A stretch of DNA of 8,146 nucleotides from an uncultured Prevotellaceae bacterium (GTDB taxonomy: Bacteria > Bacteroidota > Bacteroidia > Bacteroidales > Muribaculaceae): positions 1 through 8,146 of the forward strand of contig CALBLR010000060.1 of NCBI GenBank assembly GCA_937896015.1, in the 5' to 3' direction. Position numbers and translations under genes: made by a program. The notes below the pieces were generated by a model. The model saw only the letters and a program-made list of their open reading frames with translations, was not told where the DNA came from and searched no databases. Shown in pieces: positions 1 to 7,167 of the stretch (within the stretch, counting starts at the first letter, position 1; every line of letters begins with the position of its first letter).

Positions 1-1
1 G

Positions 2-475
2 CGCAACCACGGCACCGTCCCCATGAGCCAGTATTACGACGCTGCCTACACCGGCGTTGGCGGTGTGGCCGGCGCCACGCAAAACTACACGCAGGGGCGC
101 AGCAGCATCACCGACAGCTACAACGACGGCCATGTGATTGGCCGCTCGAGCACTTCCTATGTGGGCGGCGTGGTTGGCCAGCTGCAAACGGCCGACGTGG
201 CCCGCTGCTTCAATGTGGGCCTCATCAATGGCGTGTCGTCGGTGTCGTCGTCGCTGGGCGAGGGCGGCACCGCCGGTGTGGCGGGCCGTGCCTATGGCGC
301 CACAGTAGCCGACTGCTACAACGGCAACTACGTGATCAATTCCTACGTCACCAACAATGTGGGCGGCATCATAGGCCTTGTGGCCAAGCCTGCCTCGGTA
401 ATCAACAATGGCGTGGTGGTGCGCTACGAGAACACCTCAGCCGTCACCCGCAGCTACAACTCGGGCCAGGTGGTG
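2..475 (+). repeat. GLUG-like repeat array of module A (truncated)
   Basis: About six degenerate units are visible, with cores RNHGTV, SYNDGHV, CFNVGLI, CYNGNYV, INNGVV and SYNSGQV. Most are separated by GGVxG-type glycine turns. The array ends near CYFDRQT. The repeats are diverged at DNA level, so they reflect protein architecture and not a recent tandem duplication. Confidence 0.75.
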
Positions 476-3400
476 CAGCCTGCCCTCTATGCCAACCAGG
501 GCCTGTGGGGCTCTTGCTATGCCGACACGGTGTTCACCAAGTGCTACTTCGACCGCCAGACCACGGGCAACGAGATAGGCGCCAAACTGGCCTCGATGTC
601 GTGCCTCACCAGTCAGCTGACCACGGCCAAGGGTCTTGACGGCATCAATGATGCCTCGGTGTGGGTCACTGCCGACGGCATGTATCCGCGCCTCAAGGGC
701 TTTGAGGGCGTGACTTCGGCCATCGTGGCCGCCACTCCGGCCTATCTGACCGACGGCGAGACCACGCAGAAGGTGAAGCACAACTTCACAGTGAGCACCG
801 CCGGCGGCGTGAAGTGGAAGGCCTACGACGATGCCAGCCAAACATACGGCTCGCAAAATGCAGCCTTCAAGGTTGACGGCGCCAATGTGTCGCTCAACAG
901 CGTCACCACCAATGGCATAATCGTGGCCATGATGGGCGACGATGCCAAGTTCTACAAGCGGCTTTGGATTAAGATGATCAACCCCAACGGCTTTGCCGGC
1001 AGCGGCACCGAGAGCGACCCCTACCTCATAAAGAGCAAGGCCGACCTCATAGAACTGCGCAACGGCATCAACGGCAGCGCGCAGCACTACAAGGGCGAGC
1101 ACTTCAGGCAGACGGCCGACATCGACCTGGCTCAGGGCGAGGGCGACTTCAGCGGCATTGGCACCGACGGCTACTCAAGCCACATATTCGGCGGCATCTA
1201 CGACGGCAACGGCCACTCCATCAGCAACCTTGTGATCAACGGCCTGGGTGCCGACAGCAAGGGCAAGGCCTCCAAGACCAACTCCACCGAGTTTGTGGGC
1301 CTCTTCGGCTTCATCGAGCAGGGTGCTGTGGTGAAAAACCTCACCATAGCCAGCGGCGACATCGCAGGCTGGCAGTATGCCGGCGGACTGGTGGGCTACA
1401 ACGACGGCTCGGTGATAAATTGCCGCAACTTTGCCACCGTTAAGACCGCCTATGCCTACTCGGCCGGCATTGCCGGCTATCAGAGCGCCAATGGCGTGGT
1501 GAGCGGCTGCTACAATGGCGGCACCGTGACCGCCGGGCGCTACTACTCGGCCGGCATCGTGGGCTTCAACTGCGGCCGCGTGACTGCATGCCAGAACGCA
1601 GGCCTCGTGAATGCGGCCTATGTCAACCCCTACAAGCCATCGGGTCAGCGCTATGCAGCCGGCATCGTGGCCCAGAACTACGGAGCAAGCGAGGTGAGCA
1701 GCTGCGTTAACTCGGGCACCGTCACTGCTCCGCTCGGCGTGGCCGGCATCACTCTGCAGCTTGGTGTCAGCGGTGAGTCGCTGCTCAAGGGCAACCTTAA
1801 CTATGGCATGGTCACAGCCGAGGAGCCGAGCGACATTAATGGTGCTATTCTGGGTACCGCTGCGGCTGCCGGCTCAACCGTGACTGGCAACTGCTTCGAT
1901 TCGCAAATCAACTGGCAGGGAGCCGTGGCCATGACCGACGGCGAGGGCATGGAGCCTCTCACCACTGCTGCTCTCACCAGTGGCAAGGCCGTTAGCGGCC
2001 TCGATGCTTCGCTCTTCGATTTCGCCGCCGGCGTGTATCCGGCGCTCAAGGCATTCAAGGCCGAGCCGGCCGTCGACGCAGCGCGCCGCATGGTGCTTAC
2101 GCTTGGCAGCGGCCAGACCACCGACGATGTCACATCCGACGCCTCTGTGGCCTCGTTCAGCGGCCTCAGCTGGTCGCTCACTCGCGGCGACAAGTTCTCG
2201 CTGAGCGGCAACACTCTTAAGCTCAGCATTAGCGATGCCGACAAGGTGTCGGCCCGCGACACGCTCACCGCTTCCCTTGGCGCCTACACCAAGGTGCTGC
2301 CGCTGCGCGCAATGCCAGTGCTGTTTGCCGGCAAGGGCACGGCCAGCGACCCGTATCAGATTGCCTCCAAGGCCGACATGCAGGCCCTCGCGTCGTCGAC
2401 CACCGACGACGGCTGCACCTACAACGGCCGCTACTTTAAGGTGATGAACGACATCGACTTTGGCTCCGACCTCTATAGTCCCATTGCATGGGGCTCAACC
2501 AAGTTTAATGCCGACTTCGACGGCAACGGCAAGCAGTTCCTGAATGTGACTTACGGCAACCAGTCAACCCAATACGTGGCCATGTTTGGCGAGGTGGGCG
2601 CCAAGGCCCGTCTGCACGACTTCACTCTGGCCAGCGGCTCGATAGGCGCGGCCGGCTACACTGCCGGCATCGCTGCCGAGGTGTTTGGCACCGTTGAGAA
2701 CGTGGTCAACAAGGCCGAGGTGACAACGCTTAAAAACGGCTATCTGGCTGGCATCGCCGCCATAGTGAAAAAGGGCGGCCGACTCATCAACTGCCGTAAC
2801 GAAGGCGCCATCACGCCCACGGCCAACTACGCTGCCGGCGTGGCCTACAGCGTGGAGCAGGGCGGTCTGGTTGACGGCTGCGTCAACGTGGCCGACATCA
2901 CCAGCGCCAAAGATTACCTTGGCGGCGTGGTGGCCACCAGCGCCGGCATGGTGCGCAACTGTGTGAACCGCGGCGCCATAAGTGGCAAGACCAATGTGGG
3001 CGGCGTGATTGGTGCCGTGGCCGGTGCCGACAGCACTGTCAGCTGCCGCAACGAGGGCGCAGTCACGGCGTCGGCCGGACGCGTGGGCGGCATAGTGGGC
3101 TACAAGAGTGCCACTGCCGACCCGAGTGTGCTCATCAACTGTCTCAACACTGGTCTCATCACCAGTGCCAAGGGCGCAGTGGGCGGTGTGGCCGGACGCA
3201 TGCAGGAGGGCACGTATGCCTATGGCTGCGGCAACAGCGGAGAGGTGGTCAACACTGGCTCGACTTACACCGGCGGCGTGTTTGGCTCGCTCGAGAGCAT
3301 TGCCGCCAAGCCGTCGCTGGCTCAGGGCTGCTACAACACCGGCAAGGTGACCAATAGCGGCAACGGCAGCTACACGGGCGGTGTGTCGGGCAACACCAAC

Positions 3401-4411
3401 CAGAACACTAACTACATCGACTGCTTCAACACCGCCGACGTCTATTCGGGCGGCAACTATGTGGGCGGCATCTCAAGCGGCCTCAGCGGCAAGGTGGTGC
3501 ACTGCTACAACACCGGCAACGTGGTGGCCAAGGGCATCGCCGTGGGCGGCCTCTCGGGCCTTGGCTGGGCCGAGGTGTACGAAAGCTACAACTTGGGTGA
3601 TGTCACATCGACCGACGGCGACAGCAAGAATGGTGTGGCCGGTGGCCTTTGGGGCTACGGCCGCGTTAAGTTCTACAATTGCTACAACATGGGAACCGTC
3701 ACCGGCAAGTCATACACCGGCGGCATATCGGGCGGCGTGGCCGACGACTTCACGGTGGTCAACACCTATAATGCCGGCCGGCTCGTGGTGACCGACACCG
3801 CCACCTGCGGTCAAATTGCCCCTGGCGGCGACTACAAGATTACTGTGAGCAACGCCTACTACGACACCGACGTCAACGGCTTCGGTCCGATTTCAAATGT
3901 CGACTCGCTCGCCTCTGGCGTCACAACCCGCTCGCTTGCGCTCACCAACCTCTGCGACACGGCCTTTGTCGTGGCTCCGGGCATGTATCCTACCCTGGCA
4001 GCGTTCCAAAGCGACACGCTTGCCAACTGGTTTGCCGCTGTGCCCGTTGTGGCTCAGGGCGACAGCTACGGCCACATCAGCTCGGCCTTCACGGTGGGCA
4101 CGCCTGCCGGCACCGAGTGGACCATGAGCGGCAACCTGTTCATTAACGGCAACACCGTCGACAGCAATGCCGAGGGCGACTCGTGGATTACAAAGACCTA
4201 TGGCCCGCACACGCGCACCTACACCTTGCACATCGACCGCGCCACAGGCATCGACGGCACTGTGGCCGACGCCGCGCTCAAGTCGCGCGTCTACTACACG
4301 GTGTCGGGCATCAGCCTTGGAGCGGTGCGCCCAAGCTCGGCTGGCGCCTACGTTGAGCGCAGCGTCTACAGCAACGGCGCTGTACGCTCGCGCGTGATAG
4401 TGGTGCGCTAA
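2..4411 (+). CDS. Large modular GLUG-repeat surface/secreted protein, 5'-truncated by the window edge
   Basis: The frame is open from base 2, where RNHGTVP precedes the first ATG (23). That heptapeptide is already a repeat unit, so the true start lies upstream and the ATG at 23 is internal. Numbering from that ATG (1462 residues), the protein has three modules. Complete modules open with G-x-GT-x-SDPYxI (residues 326-336 and 770-780), then DIDL/DIDF (366, 810) and a DGNG turn (394, 833). GLUG-like repeats follow, then a CYFD/CFD/YYD landmark, then YPxLxxF (221, 672, 1322) and an Ig-like stretch. The repeats read roughly GGIxG...V..CYNxGxV and probably fold as a parallel beta-helix. The tail (1408-1462) has YYTVSGI...GAYVERSV...VIVVR, which resembles Bacteroidota C-terminal sorting domains. 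An adhesin or matrix role is inference, since no catalytic motif is visible. The signal peptide is outside the window. Confidence 0.9.
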   Translation, partial: RNHGTVPMSQYYDAAYTGVGGVAGATQNYTQGRSSITDSYNDGHVIGRSSTSYVGGVVGQLQTADVARCFNVGLINGVSSVSSSLGEGGTAGVAGRAYGATVADCYNGNYVINSYVTNNVGGIIGLVAKPASVINNGVVVRYENTSAVTRSYNSGQVVQPALYANQGLWGSCYADTVFTKCYFDRQTTGNEIGAKLASMSCLTSQLTTAKGLDGINDASVWVTADGMYPRLKGFEGVTSAIVAATPAYLTDGETTQKVKHNFTVSTAGGVKWKAYDDASQTYGSQNAAFKVDGANVSLNSVTTNGIIVAMMGDDAKFYKRLWIKMINPNGFAGSGTESDPYLIKSKADLIELRNGINGSAQHYKGEHFRQTADIDLAQGEGDFSGIGTDGYSSHIFGGIYDGNGHSISNLVINGLGADSKGKASKTNSTEFVGLFGFIEQGAVVKNLTIASGDIAGWQYAGGLVGYNDGSVINCRNFATVKTAYAYSAGIAGYQSANGVVSGCYNGGTVTAGRYYSAGIVGFNCGRVTACQNAGLVNAAYVNPYKPSGQRYAAGIVAQNYGASEVSSCVNSGTVTAPLGVAGITLQLGVSGESLLKGNLNYGMVTAEEPSDINGAILGTAAAAGSTVTGNCFDSQINWQGAVAMTDGEGMEPLTTAALTSGKAVSGLDASLFDFAAGVYPALKAFKAEPAVDAARRMVLTLGSGQTTDDVTSDASVASFSGLSWSLTRGDKFSLSGNTLKLSISDADKVSARDTLTASLGAYTKVLPLRAMPVLFAGKGTASDPYQIASKADMQALASSTTDDGCTYNGRYFKVMNDIDFGSDLYSPIAWGSTKFNADFDGNGKQFLNVTYGNQSTQYVAMFGEVGAKARLHDFTLASGSIGAAGYTAGIAAEVFGTVENVVNKAEVTTLKNGYLAGIAAIVKKGGRLINCRNEGAITPTANYAAGVAYSVEQGGLVDGCVNVADITSAKDYLGGVVATSAGMVRNCVNRGAISGKTNVGGVIGAVAGADSTVSCRNEGAVTASAGRVGGIVGYKSATADPSVLINCLNTGLITSAKGAVGGVAGRMQEGTYAYGCGNSGEVVNTGSTYTGGVFGSLESIAAKPSLAQGCYNTGKVTNSGNGSYTGGVSGNTNQNTNYIDCFNTADVYSGGNYVGGISSGLSGKVVHCYNTGNVVAKGIAVGGLSGLGWAEVYESYNLGDVTSTDGDSKNGVAGGLWGYGRVKFYNCYNMGTVTGKSYTGGISGGVADDFTVVNTYNAGRLVVTDTATCGQIAPGGDYKITVSNAYYDTDVNGFGPISNVDSLASGVTTRSLALTNLCDTAFVVAPGMYPTLAAFQSDTLANWFAAVPVVAQGDSYGHISSAFTVGTPAGTEWTMSGNLFINGNTVDSNAEGDSWITKTYGPHTRTYTLHIDRATGIDGTVADAALKSRVYYTVSGISLGAVRPSSAGAYVERSVYSNGAVRSRVIVVR
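704..991 (+). other. Ig-like spacer domain between modules A and B
   Basis: Residues 228-323 follow YPRLKGF and lack GLUG motifs. The segment has alternating hydrophobic strands (HNFTVST, GVKWKAY, AAFKV, ANVSLNS) and ends just before the GSGTESDPYLI entry motif of module B. Comparable segments follow the other two modules, including FTV and W landmarks also seen in the last one (SSAFTVGTPAGTEWTMSG). An Ig-like or beta-sandwich fold is inferred from strand pattern and length only. Confidence 0.5.
1370..1897 (+). repeat. GLUG-like repeat array of module B
   Basis: Five units have cores CRNFATV, CYNGGTV, CQNAGLV, CVNSGTV and NLNYGMV (residues 467-597). They are spaced 27-38 residues apart, with intervening GGLVG, AGIAG, AGIVG and AGIVA turns. 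The entry segment at about 995-1370 carries SDPYLI, DIDL and YDGNGHSI. The array exits at NCFDSQ and then YPALKAF. Confidence 0.8.
2057..2326 (+). other. Ig-like spacer domain between modules B and C
   Basis: Residues 679-768, between YPALKAF and AGKGTASDPYQI, have no GLUG motif. Strand-like stretches include MVLTLGS, GLSWSLT, KFSLSG and TLKLSIS. Position and length match the other two spacers, although sequence similarity is weak. The fold assignment is inference. Confidence 0.45.
2651..3802 (+). repeat. Expanded GLUG-like repeat array of module C
   Basis: Thirteen units can be counted, starting VVNKAEV, CRNEGAI, CVNVADI, CVNRGAI, CRNEGAV and CLNTGLI, and ending SYNLGDV, CYNMGTV and TYNAGRL (residues 894-1254). 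Spacing is 27-34 residues, with GGVxG or AGIA turns between. This array is more than twice as long as the one in module B. The entry segment at 2327-2650 carries SDPYQI, DIDF and FDGNGKQF. Confidence 0.85.
4007..4408 (+). other. Last Ig-like segment plus putative C-terminal sorting tail
   Basis: Residues 1329-1405 form the third spacer-like domain, with SSAFTV and TEWTMSG landmarks. Residues 1408-1462 form a short basic beta-rich tail containing GIDG, VYYTVSGI, P-SSAGAYVE and a final RVIVVR. Type IX secretion C-terminal domains of Bacteroidota end similarly (a YxxxG strand, then GxY, then a basic V-rich terminal strand). The match is by eye, so the secretion route remains an inference. Confidence 0.45.
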
Positions 4412-4437
4412 CCGCACACAATTCCCCTACACAAATT

Positions 4438-4485
4438 ACAGAGGCGTGAAACCTGCCATGGGTTTCACGCCTCTGTTGTTTTCTT
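4438..4485. terminator. Rho-independent terminator between convergent genes
   Basis: A perfect 16-bp stem (4438-4453 with 4461-4476) has a 7-nt loop, TGCCATG. It is followed on the plus strand by a T-rich run (TTGTTTTCTTT). It starts 27 bases after the stop of the GLUG-protein gene. It also lies 22 bases beyond the stop of the acetyltransferase gene on the minus strand. There the run after the stem is only TAATTTG, so termination in that direction should be weaker. It probably acts in both directions. Confidence 0.9.
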
Positions 4486-4490
4486 TCGGA
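4476..4490 (+). repeat. 15-bp direct repeat, left copy
   Basis: TTGTTTTCTTTCGGA occurs here, in the T-rich tail of the terminator, and again in the same orientation at 5087-5101. The two copies bracket the acetyltransferase gene. The flanking bases differ. Confidence 0.8.
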
Positions 4491-4497
4491 TAGATAA

Positions 4498-4998
4498 TCA
4501 CAGGGTAAGGCGCATCTGATGCCACGGCACCCCGCCGTGCACCGAGGCCGACAGCCCCTCGTCGCGAAATCCGAATTGCTCGTAAAACGCAATTTTCGCC
4601 ACTTTGCACGTCAGCACCACGCCGCGCCTTCCCTCGGCCCGCGCCTGGTCGACGACGCGCCGCAGCAGCCTTCCGGCCAGTCCCTGCCGCTGGCAGCTGG
4701 GGTGGGTGGCCACACCGAATATCATTTGCCACTCGCCCTTTTGCTCATTGTGGTAGCCGGGTGAGTCATACATCGGGTCGGCGAGGTCGCGCTCAATGGT
4801 CACAGGGCCGTTCACCATCGACACGATTTGCCCATCGCGCTCTGCCACCCAAAAGTGGGTGGGGTAGGTGGCCAGCCGCCACTGCATCGACTCGCGCCCA
4901 GCCGCCTCGGCGGGCGGGAAGCACGCTGCCTCGAGTGCGGTTACCGCCTCAAGGTCGGCTGCCGAGGCCATGCGAATCAAATCTCCATAAATGTCCAT
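4498..4998 (-). CDS. GNAT-family N-acetyltransferase (AANAT-like)
   Basis: This 166-residue protein fits a single-domain GNAT enzyme, which transfers acetyl from acetyl-CoA to an amine. Visible features are the first strand and helix DLIRMASAADLEAVTALE (6-23), an ACFPPAEAA segment (25-33), and YPTHFWVAERDGQIV (45-59). Motif A is FGVATHP (94-100) with the acetyl-CoA loop QRQGLAGR (103-110, fitting Q/RxxGxG/A). FYEQFGF (138-144) follows, and its Tyr is the usual general acid. The combination FPxxEAA, DPMYD, GYHNEQKGEW, FYEQFGF and HGGVPWHQM resembles arylalkylamine N-acetyltransferase-like bacterial proteins. The real substrate is unknown. The start at 4998 keeps the first beta-strand whole; starting at Met10 would cut it. 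The gene stands alone, divergent from the Nif3 gene and convergent with the GLUG gene. Confidence 0.9.
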   Translation of the reverse strand: MDIYGDLIRMASAADLEAVTALEAACFPPAEAAGRESMQWRLATYPTHFWVAERDGQIVSMVNGPVTIERDLADPMYDSPGYHNEQKGEWQMIFGVATHPSCQRQGLAGRLLRRVVDQARAEGRRGVVLTCKVAKIAFYEQFGFRDEGLSASVHGGVPWHQMRLTL

Positions 4999-5002
4999 GC
5001 TG

Positions 5003-5010
5003 CAAAGTTA
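5003..5010 (-). promoter_or_regulatory. TAnnTTTG (-7) promoter element for the acetyltransferase
   Basis: The minus strand reads TAACTTTGCA, ending just before the ATG at 4998. This fits the Bacteroidota -7 consensus TAnnTTTG. No TTTG -33 box lies at the usual 19-21 bp spacing. If transcription starts about 5 bases past the element, as is usual, the mRNA would begin at or within a few bases of the start codon. Confidence 0.6.
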
Positions 5011-5085
5011 GCCATTTTTCGTTAAATCCGCTGTTGTCCTGTATGCTTCGCCCAAAAGTTGGCGAAAATAGGGTGTGGTGTGGAA

Positions 5086-5117
5086 TTTGTTTTCTTTCGG
5101 AGAAACTCGTAAATTTG
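5086..5117 (+). promoter_or_regulatory. Bacteroidota-type promoter for the Nif3-like gene
   Basis: TTTG (5086-5089), a 20-bp spacer and TAAATTTG (5110-5117) match the TTTG-N19-21-TAnnTTTG consensus. Transcription should begin around 5122-5125, leaving an AT-rich leader of about 30 bases before the ATG at 5156. The promoter lies after the upstream in-frame ATG at 5075, which argues against using that ATG as the start. Confidence 0.85.
5087..5101 (+). repeat. 15-bp direct repeat, right copy
   Basis: This is identical to 4476-4490. It overlaps most of the -33 box and the left part of the spacer of the Nif3 promoter. Confidence 0.8.
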
Positions 5118-5155
5118 TATACAACCAAAAAAATAAACAATTGGCAGAAATGACT

Positions 5156-6250
5156 ATGAAGGTAAGAGACATAGCAAGTGCAATCGAGGCGTTTGCCCCT
5201 CTGTGCTTGCAGGAAGACTACGACAACGCGGGCATCCAGGTGGGTGACCCCGACAGCGAAGTGGGGTCGGTGCTGCTATGCACCGATGTCACCGAGGCTG
5301 TGGTCGACGAGGCCATAAGCCGCGGCGCGGGCATGGTGGTGTCGCACCACCCGCTCATATTCCGCGGACTCAAGAAGATTGCCGGCCGCACGCCCGTTGA
5401 GCGTATGGTGGCCAAGGCCATAAAGCATGGCGTGGCCATCTACAGCGCGCACACCAATATCGACAACGCCCGTGGCGGTGTCAGTTTTAAGATGGCCGAG
5501 AAGTTGGGCCTGACCGGTGTTGAGGTTCTCGACAAGCAGTGCGGCACGCTTCGCAAGGTGGTGGTGTATGTGCCCACCGCTCAGGCCGATGCCGTGGAGC
5601 AGGCCATGTGGCAGGCCGGGGCAGGCCGCCTGGGCGACTACGACTCGTGCAGCTACCGCCTCAGCGGTGAGGGCCGCTATCGCGCCCTCGGCGGCGCCAC
5701 CCCGTTTGCCGGTGCGGTGGGCGAACACCACGTCGAGCCCGAGGTGCGCGTTGAGGTGCTCGCCCACAAGTCGCGCTGCGCATCGGTGATAGCGGCAATG
5801 CTTGCCGCACACCCCTACGAGGAGCCGGCGTTCGATGTCATTGCCCTCGACAATGCCGACCGCTACAGCGGCTCGGGCGTGGTGGGCAGCATCAGTCCCG
5901 AGCCGGCCATGCAGTTCCTCAGTCGGCTTAAGCGCACCTTTGGCGCTGCTGCGGTGCGCTACAGCGGCCACGCCGAGGGTCGCACCATATCGCGCGTGGC
6001 CCTGTGCGGCGGCGCGGGCTCGTTTCTTGTGGGCAGCGCCATTGCCGCAGGGGCCGACGTGCTGGTGACTGGCGACATGAAGTATCACGACTTTCAGGGC
6101 AACGAAGACCGCATAATTCTCGCCGACATAGGCCACTATGAAAGTGAGCAATACACAAAAGAGATTTTTTGTGACATTATTAAGAAAAAAAATCCTAACT
6201 TTGCAGTCTATTTCGCACAGAGCGAAGAAAATCAGATAAAATATTTGTAA
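5156..6250 (+). CDS. Nif3-like dinuclear metal centre hexameric protein
   Basis: This 364-residue protein belongs to the Nif3/YbgI/YqfO family, often annotated as a GTP cyclohydrolase I type 2 homolog. Its in vivo role is unsettled, and the family forms hexamers with a two-metal site. The N-terminal part has EDYDNAGIQVGD (20-31), VSHHPLIFRGLKK (62-74; His64 and His65) and HTNIDNARGGVS (99-110; His99, Asp103). The C-terminal part has VTGDMKYHDF and GHYESE (His327, Glu331), so the expected metal ligands are present. Residues of about 133-235, ending in the HPYEEPA region, form the inserted PII/CutA-like domain of long (YqfO-type) members; length is normal for that type. I chose MKVRDIASAIEAF at 5156; the ATG at 5150 adds two residues and is equally possible. 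The ATG at 5075 is upstream of the promoter. The stop is 9 bases before the next gene, so co-transcription is likely. Confidence 0.95.
   Translation: MKVRDIASAIEAFAPLCLQEDYDNAGIQVGDPDSEVGSVLLCTDVTEAVVDEAISRGAGMVVSHHPLIFRGLKKIAGRTPVERMVAKAIKHGVAIYSAHTNIDNARGGVSFKMAEKLGLTGVEVLDKQCGTLRKVVVYVPTAQADAVEQAMWQAGAGRLGDYDSCSYRLSGEGRYRALGGATPFAGAVGEHHVEPEVRVEVLAHKSRCASVIAAMLAAHPYEEPAFDVIALDNADRYSGSGVVGSISPEPAMQFLSRLKRTFGAAAVRYSGHAEGRTISRVALCGGAGSFLVGSAIAAGADVLVTGDMKYHDFQGNEDRIILADIGHYESEQYTKEIFCDIIKKKNPNFAVYFAQSEENQIKYL
6168..6203 (+). promoter_or_regulatory. Possible internal promoter for the zinc-ribbon gene, within the nif3 3' end
   Basis: TAACTTTG (6196-6203, followed by CA) fits the -7 consensus. 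The nearest TTTG (6168-6171) is 24 bp upstream, slightly longer than ideal. The segment 6165-6205 is markedly AT-rich inside a GC-rich gene, as expected where a promoter constrains codon choice. It would give a leader of about 50 bases before the ATG at 6260. Confidence 0.5.
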
Positions 6251-6259
6251 TAACAAGCT

Positions 6260-7075
6260 ATGGCTACAAAACAAGAAAAAGAACTTACGGTAGAGGAACG
6301 CCTGAAGCTGCTCTATCAGCTGCAGACCATTCTCTCTGAAATCGACCGCATCAAGACCCTGCGTGGCGAGCTGCCACTTGAGGTTCAGGACTTGGAAGAT
6401 GAGATTGCCGGACTTGAGACCCGCCTCACCAACTATGGCAACGAGGTCGCTGAGCTCAAGAAAAGCATCGACGGCTACCATGCCGCCATCGACGAGGCGT
6501 CGAAGCTCATCGACAAGTACACTCACGACCAGGACAACGTGCATAACAACCGTGAGTACGACTATCTGACCAAGGAAATTGAGTATCAGCAGCTCAACAT
6601 CGACCTTGCCGACAAGCGCATTCGCGAGGCTTCGCAGAAAATCGAAAATGTGAACCGCGACATCGAGGAGGTGAAGACACAGCTTGAGGACAGCAACCAC
6701 GTGCTGGGCGAGAAAAAAGGCGAACTTAGCGACATCGTGAACGAAACCCGCCAGGACGAGGAGAAGCTGCGCGAAAAAGCCAAGAAACTCGAAGGTAAAA
6801 TCGACACACGCCTGCTCACCGCATTCAAGCGCATTCGCAAGAACGCACACAACGGCCTTGGCGTGGTCTACGTGCAGCGCTATTCGTGCGGCGGCTGCTT
6901 CAACCGCATTCCCGACCAGCGCCGCATGGAAATTAAAATGCACAAGAAAATCATCGTGTGCGAGTATTGCGGCCGCATCCTCATCGACCCCGAAATTGCC
7001 GGCCTTACCGACGTTGAAGCTAAAAACGTTGAGCCCTCAAAGACCAAGGAGACGAAGTCGAAGGCCAAGAAGTAA
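6260..7075 (+). CDS. Coiled-coil protein with C-terminal C4 zinc ribbon (CT398/DUF164-like)
   Basis: This 271-residue protein is mostly a long helical hairpin (about 10-185), rich in Glu, Lys, Leu and Ile with heptad-like spacing. It contains the conserved-looking block NNREYDYLTKEIEYQ (96-110). The C-terminal zinc ribbon uses Cys210, Cys213, Cys234 and Cys237 (CGGC...CEYC), followed by GRILIDPEI. This layout matches the C4-type zinc ribbon family (zf-RING_7, chlamydial CT398-like). The biochemical role of that family is poorly defined; nucleic-acid or protein binding is suggested. A Lys-rich tail (about 255-271) is disordered-looking. It sits 9 bases after the Nif3 stop, a pairing I recall from other Bacteroidota, which hints at a shared role, but this is inference. 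It has no signal peptide and should be cytoplasmic. The start lacks a Shine-Dalgarno sequence, as usual here. Confidence 0.92.
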   Translation: MATKQEKELTVEERLKLLYQLQTILSEIDRIKTLRGELPLEVQDLEDEIAGLETRLTNYGNEVAELKKSIDGYHAAIDEASKLIDKYTHDQDNVHNNREYDYLTKEIEYQQLNIDLADKRIREASQKIENVNRDIEEVKTQLEDSNHVLGEKKGELSDIVNETRQDEEKLREKAKKLEGKIDTRLLTAFKRIRKNAHNGLGVVYVQRYSCGGCFNRIPDQRRMEIKMHKKIIVCEYCGRILIDPEIAGLTDVEAKNVEPSKTKETKSKAKK

Positions 7076-7167
7076 GTTCTCATCGACACATATCACACGG
7101 CACGCGCCATCGACGACTCAGCCCTCAGCGGCTTGGGTGAACGGGGCACGCCGCCGGCAGACGCCTA

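Noticed and set aside
437..1102. A 221-codon minus-strand frame inside the GLUG gene
   Set aside because: It lies opposite clear repeat-protein coding sequence. Its Ala/Gly/His/Val-rich product is typical of an antisense shadow.
2..4408. Repeats in the GLUG gene as a CRISPR or DNA satellite
   Set aside because: The repetition is at protein level with diverged DNA and variable spacing. There are no identical DNA repeats with uniform spacers.
5075..5155. Longer Nif3 start at the ATG at 5075
   Set aside because: The promoter -7 box (5110-5117) lies downstream of it. The extra residues do not fit the family, whose N-terminus matches MKVRDIASAIEAF.
5276..6943. A 555-codon open frame on the minus strand across the Nif3 and zinc-ribbon genes
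   Set aside because: It is antisense to two well-recognised protein families. The predicted peptide is a compositional shadow of GC-rich codons and has no recognisable domain.
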